Below, one piece after another: positions 26,475 to 34,800 of a DNA stretch of 64,000 nucleotides. The translations under genes and the position numbers were made by a program. The stretch is from Rhizobium oryzicola. GTDB lineage: Bacteria > Pseudomonadota > Alphaproteobacteria > Rhizobiales > Rhizobiaceae. Under the pieces are notes generated by a model. That model had not been told where the DNA came from. It did not search any database and was given only the letters and a program-made list of their open reading frames with translations. The number at the start of each line of letters is the position of its first letter. Position 1 is the first letter of the stretch. Location: assembly GCF_030504645.1 (NCBI RefSeq), contig NZ_JAUKWQ010000013.1, positions 62,001-126,000 of the forward strand. The letters are read 5' to 3'.

Positions 26475-27244
26475 CCGTTCACTTCATTGGCGCAGGCCCC
26501 GGTGCCGCCGATCTCATCACCGTACGCGGCCGCGATCTTATCGCCCGCTGCCCCGTCTGCCTCTTTGCCGGCTCCATCGTGCCGCGCGAACTGCTGGATT
26601 ATTGCCCGGAAGGCGCTCGCATCGTCGATACGGCCTCGCTGTCATTGGATGAGATCGAGGCGGAATACATCGCCGCCCAGAAAGCGGGGCAGGATGTCGC
26701 CCGCCTGCATTCCGGCGATCTCTCCGTCTGGAGTGCCGTGGCCGAACAGATGCGGCGGCTGGATCGCCTCGGCATTGATTATACGCTGACGCCGGGTGTT
26801 CCGTCCTTTGCGGCTGCCGCCGCCGCGCTAAAGCGTGAGTTAACCATTCCAGAAGTGGCGCAAAGCCTCATTCTTACCCGCGTTTCAGGTCGCGCTTCAA
26901 AGATGTCGGAGCGGGAAAACCTCGCCAACTTCGCGGCAACGGGCGCGACGCTTGCCATTCACCTCGCCATCCACGCGCTGGACAAGATCGTGAGCGAGTT
27001 GACGCCTTTCTACGGTGCAGATTGCCCTGTCGCCATCGTGGTGAAGGCCACATGGCCGGATGAAAAAATCCTGCGCGGCACGCTTTCCACCATCACGGCA
27101 CAGGTGGCGGCAGAACCGATCGAACGCACAGCGCTGATCTTCGTCGGCCCCGGTCTGCAAGCGGAGGATTTTCGCGAGAGCGCGCTTTACAGCACAGATT
27201 ACGTGCGGCGGTTCCGGTCGGGCAAAGGCGACGCGGATGTCTGA
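26471..27244 (+). CDS. cobM: Precorrin-4 C11-methyltransferase
   Basis: The 257-aa SAM-dependent methyltransferase produces precorrin-5. It begins MTVHFIGAGPGAADLITVRG, with CLFAGSIVPRELL, RLHSGDLSVWSAVAEQ near 79 and TPGVPSFAAAAAALKREL near 103. It closes the plus-strand run begun at cobL and its last 46 bp overlap the converging cbiD. Confidence 0.95.
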   Translation: MTVHFIGAGPGAADLITVRGRDLIARCPVCLFAGSIVPRELLDYCPEGARIVDTASLSLDEIEAEYIAAQKAGQDVARLHSGDLSVWSAVAEQMRRLDRLGIDYTLTPGVPSFAAAAAALKRELTIPEVAQSLILTRVSGRASKMSERENLANFAATGATLAIHLAIHALDKIVSELTPFYGADCPVAIVVKATWPDEKILRGTLSTITAQVAAEPIERTALIFVGPGLQAEDFRESALYSTDYVRRFRSGKGDADV

Positions 27245-28329
27245 TCCGACGGCATAAACGGCGCTTCGCCCACCAGCCGCCCCTCGCGGTCGAAGACCAG
27301 CACTTCCAGAGCGATCTCAGGCGATTGCAAGGCTTTCGCAGCCGTTTTCCAGGCGAGCGCGGCGACGTGGTTTCCCAGTGATAGTCCCTTCGCTTCGGCC
27401 AGCTGGAATGCATGCAGCACCGAGTTTGCCTTGGCGATTTCATCGGCCAATGCCGCATCCGCCCCCGCTTCAACCGCCACCTTCGCCAGTGCTTCCAGAT
27501 CCGCCAGACCGCGCTTGGAATGAACATCCAGCATGCCCTGCGCGAGCTTGGTCATCTTGGCGACACCGCCGGCGACAGTCACCTTCGGCACCGGATGCTT
27601 GCGCAGATATTTCAGCATGCCGCCAACAAAATCGCCCATGTCGAGCAGCGCCGTCTCGGGCAGATTGTGATGCGCCTGCACCGCCTTTTCCGTGGTCATG
27701 CCGGTGGAGCCGGCGACATGGGTCAGGCCTTCCGCACGCGCAACATCGATGCCGCGCCAGATTGAGTGGATCCAGGCGGAACAGGAAAAGGGAATGACGA
27801 TGCCTGTGGTGCCGAGCACCGAAAGCCCGCCGACAATGCCGAGCCTCGGGTTCAGCGTTTTCTGCGCCAGCGCCTCGCCATCGGGAATGGAAATCTCCAC
27901 CTCGAAATCCATGGTCTCGCCTGCCACCTCCGCAATGGAAGCGGTAATCATCTGGCGCGGAACGGGGTTAATGGCCGGTTCACCGGGCGGAATGGGAAGG
28001 CCGGGGCGCGTGACCGTGCCTACGCCTTTGCCGGCGGAGAAGCGAAGTCCCTTTCCCTGTTCACCGCGACGGATGGTCGCGATGATGAGGGCACCATGGG
28101 TCACGTCGGGGTCGTCGCCCGCGTCCTTGATGATGCCCGCGCGGGCAAAGCCATCCCCCAATTCCTCCAAAGCCAGAGAAAAGGCTGGCCTTTGCCCGCC
28201 GGGCAAGGTCACTTCCACCGGATCCGGGAAGCCGTGGCCCAATAAAGCAGAACAGGCCGCCTTTGCCGCCGCCGTCGCACAAGTTCCCGTGGTCCAGCCA
28301 CGCCGCAGCTCTTTGCCTTCCGCTTCCAT
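27199..28329 (-). CDS. cbiD: Cobalt-precorrin-5B C1-methyltransferase (CbiD)
   Basis: The 376-aa enzyme begins MEAEGKELRRGWTTGTCATA, the CbiD hallmark. Further signs are GDDPDVTHGALI, GKGVGTVTRPGLP, INPVPRQMI, NPRLGIVGGLSVLGTTGIV and GSTGMTTEKA. CbiD methylates C1 in the anaerobic pathway; beside CobG and with no CobF here it probably does the C1 step. I chose the Met before the RRGWTTG motif. An in-frame ATG at 28389, with GGAG 10 nt upstream, would add 20 residues and overlap cobB. Confidence 0.93.
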   Translation of the reverse strand: MEAEGKELRRGWTTGTCATAAAKAACSALLGHGFPDPVEVTLPGGQRPAFSLALEELGDGFARAGIIKDAGDDPDVTHGALIIATIRRGEQGKGLRFSAGKGVGTVTRPGLPIPPGEPAINPVPRQMITASIAEVAGETMDFEVEISIPDGEALAQKTLNPRLGIVGGLSVLGTTGIVIPFSCSAWIHSIWRGIDVARAEGLTHVAGSTGMTTEKAVQAHHNLPETALLDMGDFVGGMLKYLRKHPVPKVTVAGGVAKMTKLAQGMLDVHSKRGLADLEALAKVAVEAGADAALADEIAKANSVLHAFQLAEAKGLSLGNHVAALAWKTAAKALQSPEIALEVLVFDREGRLVGEAPFMPSDQTSASPLPDRNRRT

Positions 28330-28380
28330 GTTCGCATCTATATCGTTGCGGTTCGGAATCGTCACTGGCAAAAGAGTGTC

Positions 28381-29709
28381 ATGACACATAGCCGATTCGC
28401 TCCGCGTGCATTGATCATCGGCGCTCCCCGCTCCGGCTCCGGCAAGACGAGCGTTACCATTGGCTTGCTTCGCGCCTTTGCGCGGCGCGGCATCCGGGTG
28501 CGCGGTATCAAATCCGGGCCAGACTATATCGATCCCGGTTTTCATTTCGCGGCAACAGGCATTCCAGGCCTCAACCTCGACAGCTGGGCCATGCAGCCCG
28601 ATCTGGTGGCGCATCTCCTCAAGCAGGCGGCTTACGACAACGAGCTGCTGCTGATCGAAAGCGCCATGGGTCTGTTCGATGGCATTGCCGGTGGAGAGGG
28701 ACGCACCGGTTCTGCGGCAGATCTGGCCCGGCTGCTGGGCATCCCCGTTCTGCTGGTTCTCGATGTCTCCGGCCAGAGCCAGACGGCGGCGGCCGTCGCG
28801 GTTGGCTTCAGGCATTACGATCCCAAGGTCAAGATCGCCGGTGTCGTGATCAACCGGGCGGGCAGCGAGCGGCATGTCAACCTGTCGCGCGCAGCCATTG
28901 AAGAAGCAGGCATGTCGGTTGCTGGCGCCGTCATGCGCAATGGCGAACTCAGCCTGCCGGAGCGGCATCTGGGTCTTGTGCAGGCCAGCGAACATGCGGG
29001 CATCGATGCCCATATCGACAAGCTCGCGGATGTAATGGAAGCATCGCTCGATCTCGATGCCATTCTGTCCATGGCGCAGCCGATTGAGCTTCGGGATGGG
29101 GCAACCGATGCCGCCATTCCGCCGCCCGGCCAGCGTATTGCGATCGCGTCCGATGCCGCCTTCACCTTTCTCTATCCGCATCTCGGCAGCCATTGGCGCG
29201 CGCTAGGTGCCGAACTCGTGCCCTTCTCGCCACTGAACGACGAAGGTCCGTCGCTGGATTGCGACTTCTGCTGGCTACCCGGCGGTTATCCGGAGCTCTA
29301 TGCAGGACAACTTGCAGCGGCCAACCGCTTCCGCAACCGCATCCGGCACTTTGCCCAGAGCAAGCCCGTGCATGGCGAGTGCGGTGGCTTCATGGTGCTT
29401 GGCACCAGCCTAATCGATGCCGAGGGCACGCGGCATTTCATGACGGCGCTGCTTAGCCATTCCACCAGTTTTGCACAGCGAAAGATGAACCTCGGTTACC
29501 GGCAGGCCCGGCTGCTGGACAACGGACCGCTCGGCGGGCAGGGCAGCGTCATCAGAGGCCACGAGTTCCATTACGCCAGCGTCATCAATTCCGGCCGCGA
29601 TGAACCCTTCGCGGAGATTAGCGATGGCACCGGACAGCCTTTGGGCCCATCAGGCGGAAAGCGTGGTCACGTCAGCGGCACCTTTTTCCACGCGATAGCG
29701 AACAGTTAG
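28381..29709 (+). CDS. cobB: Hydrogenobyrinic acid a,c-diamide synthase
   Basis: The 442-aa glutamine-dependent enzyme amidates the a and c side chains before cobalt insertion. The P-loop IIGAPRSGSGKTSVTIGL lies at residues 11-28, KSGPDYIDPGFH follows, and the amidotransferase Cys is in VHGECGGFMVLG near residue 330. The C-terminal GHEFHYAS is typical. It diverges from cbiD and ends 1 nt before the converging pbpC. Confidence 0.95.
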   Translation: MTHSRFAPRALIIGAPRSGSGKTSVTIGLLRAFARRGIRVRGIKSGPDYIDPGFHFAATGIPGLNLDSWAMQPDLVAHLLKQAAYDNELLLIESAMGLFDGIAGGEGRTGSAADLARLLGIPVLLVLDVSGQSQTAAAVAVGFRHYDPKVKIAGVVINRAGSERHVNLSRAAIEEAGMSVAGAVMRNGELSLPERHLGLVQASEHAGIDAHIDKLADVMEASLDLDAILSMAQPIELRDGATDAAIPPPGQRIAIASDAAFTFLYPHLGSHWRALGAELVPFSPLNDEGPSLDCDFCWLPGGYPELYAGQLAAANRFRNRIRHFAQSKPVHGECGGFMVLGTSLIDAEGTRHFMTALLSHSTSFAQRKMNLGYRQARLLDNGPLGGQGSVIRGHEFHYASVINSGRDEPFAEISDGTGQPLGPSGGKRGHVSGTFFHAIANS

Positions 29710-29710
29710 A

Positions 29711-31792
29711 CTATTCCACGAAGACGCGGACAGTGGCCGCCCGGCCGATAGCATCGATGACAGTCAGCGTCGAATAGCCCGCACCATCAGGCGTCCATTC
29801 GGAAATGCGCTTGCGGGAAAAATCCTCCAGCGGCTTGCCATTCGCCAGCCAGCGGAAGGGTGCGCGACCGCCTTGAAGCTTGAGCGTCAGCGGCGCTATC
29901 TCGCCTGCTTTGGCACCCAGATCCACCCGAGCGCCTTCCGGCGGATAGACGATCTGCGGCGCAGGCTCCTTGGATGCCGCACTCACCAAGCCCAGTCCTG
30001 ACGCCGTGAAACGACGCAGGCTCAACGGCAGCTGGGTGACCGCAATTCGGCTTGCGCCGGGTGGCGGGGACGGATGCGGCGTGGTGGCAAGACCCGACTT
30101 GGCAAAGGCTTCAAACAGAATGGGCGCTGCCGTGCTGTAGCCGGTAATGCCCGGTACTGCGCCATTATCCGGCCGTCCCACCCAGACGCCGATGACATAG
30201 CGCCCGTCATACCCCACCGACCAGGCATCGCGATAGCCATAGCTGGTGCCGGTCTTGTAGGCGATGCCACGCTGACGGCTGCCGGTTGGCGGCAGTACGT
30301 CGGACAGAATATTGGTCACATTCCAGGTGGCAACAGGGTCGAGCAGTGGTTCGGTGAAATCCCGCTTGGGCAGATCACGCACACCATCGCCCAGCCGCAC
30401 CGGCCAGCCCTGATTGGCAAGCCCCGCATATAGCTGCACGAGATCCTTCAGCGTGATGCCTACCCCACCCAATCCGATCGCAAGGCCCGGCGTCTCGTTC
30501 TGCGGAAGCACTGGACGCACCTCCGAGCGGCGGAAGCGCACCATCAACCGGCTTGGCCCCACGGCCTCAAGAAGGCGGATCGCGGGCACGTTGAGCGACA
30601 ATTGCAGCGCCTGCCGAATGCTGACATCGCCCTGATAGCTCATGTCGAAATTCTTGGGCCGGTAACCGGAAAAATCGGAGGGCCGATCCTCGATGATCGT
30701 TTCCTGCGCCACCACACCTTCTTCAAAGGCAAGACCATAGATGAAAGGCTTCAGCGTGGAACCGGGAGAGCGCAGCATGCGGGTCATGTCGATCCAGCCG
30801 GAGCGACTGGAATCGAAATAATCCGCCGAACCAATTTCCGCGACGATCTCGCCGGTCGTGGAATCTGCCATTAGCATGGCAAGCGACACTTTGGGTGGCA
30901 GGCGCGATGCCGCCTCGCGCGCCACCCCTTCCAGCCGCTCCTGCAGGGAGCGGTTCAGGGTTGTCGTATAGCGGATCTCGCCGGGCTTCTTCTTCAGCGC
31001 TGCCTCCGCCACATGCGCGGCGAGTGCCGGCAGCGGTCGGCGTTCGCGCGGCACCATGACAAGCATGGCGCGTTCCGCCTCACCCTCGCCCACGACATCA
31101 GCGACCGCAGGGCGCGCCAGAACCCGCTGACGCGCAGCCTTGGCGGCATCGGCAAAACGATCCGGCCGCCGCCCTTCCGGAGATTGCGGCAATGCCACCA
31201 ACAGGGCCGCTTCGGCAACGGACAAGCGCTTCGGCTCCTTGCCAAAATAGGCAAGGCTTGCCGCCCGCACGCCTTCCAGATTGCCACCATAGGGGGCATG
31301 GGTGAGATAGAGATCGAGGATCTCAGCCTTGGTCAGCCGCCGCTCGATCTGGATCGCGCGGGCAATCTGGCGGAATTTGGCGAGGAAGGAACGGTTTTCA
31401 CGTGGCTCGATCAACCGCGCCACCTGCATGGACAGCGTGGAGCCGCCTGAGACGATGCGGCCATGTGTCAGGATCTGCCCGGCGGCACGGACCAGCGCGT
31501 AAAGATCCACACCGCGATGCTCGTAGAACCGCTTGTCCTCATAGGCGATCAGCATGCGCGTGAATTGTGGATCGACATCCGATGCACTCGTCTTCAACCG
31601 CCACAGGCCATCCGGTGTTGCGAAGGCGCGCAGAAGCAAGCCGTTCGCGTCCAGCACCTCCGATGAGACGACATTCGCCTCGGTCAGGGGCGGCGGAAAG
31701 GCACGGTCGAGCGCCCTCAGGCCCGAAATCCCTGCCACGCCAAGGCATAGAAAGCCCACCGCCGCGATGCCAAGCTTGACCGAGCGCCACAT
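29711..31792 (-). CDS. pbpC: Penicillin-binding protein 1C
   Basis: The 693-aa bifunctional peptidoglycan synthase has an N-terminal membrane anchor (residues 7-25), a GT51 transglycosylase domain with EDKRFYEHRGVD near 90 and GGSTLSMQVARL, a transpeptidase domain with SPGSTLKPF (SxxK) near 338, SLN near 400 and KTGTS near 515, and a PbpC C-terminal domain. It follows the alpha-2-macroglobulin gene by 17 bp, a widespread pairing thought to link cell-wall repair with protease trapping in the periplasm. Confidence 0.95.
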   Translation of the reverse strand: MWRSVKLGIAAVGFLCLGVAGISGLRALDRAFPPPLTEANVVSSEVLDANGLLLRAFATPDGLWRLKTSASDVDPQFTRMLIAYEDKRFYEHRGVDLYALVRAAGQILTHGRIVSGGSTLSMQVARLIEPRENRSFLAKFRQIARAIQIERRLTKAEILDLYLTHAPYGGNLEGVRAASLAYFGKEPKRLSVAEAALLVALPQSPEGRRPDRFADAAKAARQRVLARPAVADVVGEGEAERAMLVMVPRERRPLPALAAHVAEAALKKKPGEIRYTTTLNRSLQERLEGVAREAASRLPPKVSLAMLMADSTTGEIVAEIGSADYFDSSRSGWIDMTRMLRSPGSTLKPFIYGLAFEEGVVAQETIIEDRPSDFSGYRPKNFDMSYQGDVSIRQALQLSLNVPAIRLLEAVGPSRLMVRFRRSEVRPVLPQNETPGLAIGLGGVGITLKDLVQLYAGLANQGWPVRLGDGVRDLPKRDFTEPLLDPVATWNVTNILSDVLPPTGSRQRGIAYKTGTSYGYRDAWSVGYDGRYVIGVWVGRPDNGAVPGITGYSTAAPILFEAFAKSGLATTPHPSPPPGASRIAVTQLPLSLRRFTASGLGLVSAASKEPAPQIVYPPEGARVDLGAKAGEIAPLTLKLQGGRAPFRWLANGKPLEDFSRKRISEWTPDGAGYSTLTVIDAIGRAATVRVFVE

Positions 31793-31809
31793 CGCGCCGC
31801 CCTCGCCCC

Positions 31810-34800
31810 CTACCGGCCTTCGCGCACGGCCATGCGGCCGGTCGCAGTCCGCGCCGAAAGCTGCGGACGATACATGTCCTCCACCGTCGCCGCCGGATGA
31901 TCGTAGGTGCCGGGCGTCACGGCACGCACCACATAGGCCACGGTGAACTGGCGATCGTCACCCTTGTTACGATCAAAGGCGGCGACGAAACGGTCATTGC
32001 GGAACTCCGTATGCGCTGCCTGCACCTCGCCCAACCATTCAAAGTTCGTCAGCTGTGCACTGTTGACGAGGCTCGGATTGTCGATCTCGAAACCGGCAGG
32101 CAGCAGATCCGTCACCATGATGCGGGACGGCCAGTCGTTCTGCTCGTTGACTGTGATGACAACCACGAAGCGGTCGTTCTGCTTGGCTTCTGTCACATTC
32201 GTTTCCGTGCCGTCCATCGTGTAATAGGCACGCTTGATCGCAAAGCCTTCGCCACCTGCGGGCAGCGGCTGCTTGGGTGCTGCAAAGGTCGTGACCACAG
32301 CCGAGACTGGATCCGTGGACCGGTTGGTCAGCATGATCGGCTCGGCGATCAGCTGGTCACCGCTGACCTGTTTTGCATAGGCACCGGTGCGCGCCGTCCC
32401 GTTCACCTCGACGCGCAGGTTCTCGTCGCCATTCTGAAGCGCCCGAGCGGAAAGCAGCGTCCAGATCTGTTCCTGCGTGCTGGTATAGCGCTTGGTCTGC
32501 CATTCCTTGGCCACGACCTTGGAAAGATCAGGCACGATGCCCGGAACGGGACGGCTTTCCGCAGCCAGAGCCAGAACCGCCGCCGCATCGCGGAGCGATG
32601 AACCATAGTCGGAGCGCGACAGGCTGATACGTGTGACCTGCGCCTGCTGCGCCATTTGCAGCGAGGCGGCGAAGACGTTCTTCGAGCGGAGGGCATCGCC
32701 GTAAAGCGCAAGGGCTGCTGCCAGATGCGCCTTTGCCAGCGGCGTCTGGAAATCGTTCAGCTGCGTATCGGCATAGTAACGCAGGTCACTGATCGCGGCC
32801 TTGCGGTTACGTGCCAGCACATAGAGCGCATAGGCGATCTGGTTGCCCTGATCCTTGACGTTCACGTCATAGGACAGCGCATTCTGCAGGTTTTCGAGCG
32901 CCTGCTTCATGGCCTGATCCGGCACGGCAAAACCTTGCTCGCGCGCCCGCGTCAGGAATTCCGTCACATACGAATCGAGCCAGAGGTCACCCGCCCCCGG
33001 TCCCCAGAGGCCGAAACTGCCGGCCGAAGACTGGTAGGAAAGCACGCGATAGATCGCATCCTGAACCCGTTTCTTCACCTCGGGATCATCGGCAAGTCCG
33101 CTCTTTTTGGCAAGTTCGCTGAAATAGAGCAACGGCAGCGCGCGGCTGGTGGTCTGCTCCGCGCAGCCGTAAGGGTAGCGGTCAAGGCTCATCAGCAGCG
33201 CGGCGATATCGAATTCTGCCGAGCGGGTGACATTGACGCTGACCGAAGCGCCGGGCAGCTGCGCATCCGCCAGAAGGTTGGAATCCACCCTCAGGCTCTG
33301 GCCGGGGGCGAGAGCAACGACGCGGCGTTCTGTAACGGGCAGAACGGCGGGACGAACGGGCACGAACAACTGCTGTGTCAGCGGCGAAAGACCATTACCG
33401 GCAAGCGTGACCGTCACCTCGCCATCGCCCGGCTGGCGGCCAATGATCGGCAGGGTCAGGCTCTGTTTGGCGCCCGCCGCCAGATGAACGGTCTGCGTGG
33501 CACGCTGCGGATCAATCGACACCGCATCATTGGCCTTCAGCGCCACCTGATAATCACCCGCCGGCGCATCCGTATTGGCGATGTCGAGGCGCAGGCTGGC
33601 CTGATCTCCAGGTGCCAGGAAGCGCGGCAGGCTGGCGGTGACGACAACAGGATCGCGGATGATGACATCGCGCGTGCCGTGGCCGACACCGGTCTTGCTC
33701 CAGGCGACTGCCATCAGCCGGACGGTACCGTTGAACTGGGGAATGTCGAAGGAAACCTTGGCCTTGCCCTGAGCATCGAGCTTCACGATGCCGGAGAAGA
33801 AGGCGACCAGCTTTTCCTTCGGCGGGCTCGCCTGAAGGGCCGCCATTCCGCCATCGCCGCCGGTTCTGAGACGGCCAGTAGCGCCGAGCGAGCCGTCGAT
33901 CAGACGGCCATAGAGATCGCGGATTTCAAGCCCGAGCTGACGCTGGCCATAGTACCAAAGGTCAGGCGCGGGCGGCTCGTAACGGGTGAGGTTCAGGATG
34001 CCGACATCGACAGCCGCGACCGTGACATAGGCCTCCTGCCCGACACCGGCACCCGCCACATTGACAGCCACTTCCAGCAGCTGGCGCGGCAGGGTCTTTT
34101 CCGGCGCATCCAGCGAGACCTTGAGGTTGCGATCCTCAGGATCGACCTTCAGCCAGGAAATCCCGATCGCGCGCATCGGCATTCGGTTATCGCGGGAGTT
34201 ACCCGGACGGTACAGGGTTGCGGTCACATAGGCGCCCGCGCCCCATTCCTTGGTGACGGGAATGGAGACTTCACCGCCCTTCTCACCGATCTGAGCCGTC
34301 TGTACGGAAATCAGGTTTTCCGAGCCATTGGTGACCATCAAGGTCCCGGCATAGCGGGATGTTACCTTCAGCTTGGCGGTCTCGCCAACCTTGTAGCTCG
34401 CCTTGTCCAACGCCACGTCCAGCGCATCCGGTGTGTCGGTCGAAGATGCCGTCACAAACCAGCCCGCCTTGAACTCCACGCTGCTGGCCGGTCCATCCGT
34501 CTGGCCGGTCTCGATTTCCAGGCGGTAGCGGCCCCAGGTCACCGGCACGGAAATACGCCCGCCATCGGTGGCGGAGACATCCACACGGCCTGTCGCCACC
34601 TGCTGCGTGCGATTGACCGGCTCGTAGCGCCAGGCGCTGCCCTCGCGATACCATTGATAATCGCGCTCGATCTTGACGAGCTTCCAGACAAGCCCCGTTG
34701 CTGCCTGACGCTTGCCATCGGTACCGACCATGATGACGTTGAAATTGCCGATCGCATTCTCGGCGAGATCGCCGGAGAATTCCGGTTTGATGCCGATGCG

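Noticed and set aside
27199..29193. 664-codon minus frame joining cbiD to the antisense of cobB
   Set aside because: Only the part from 28329 carries CbiD motifs; the N-terminal extension is the shadow of cobB.
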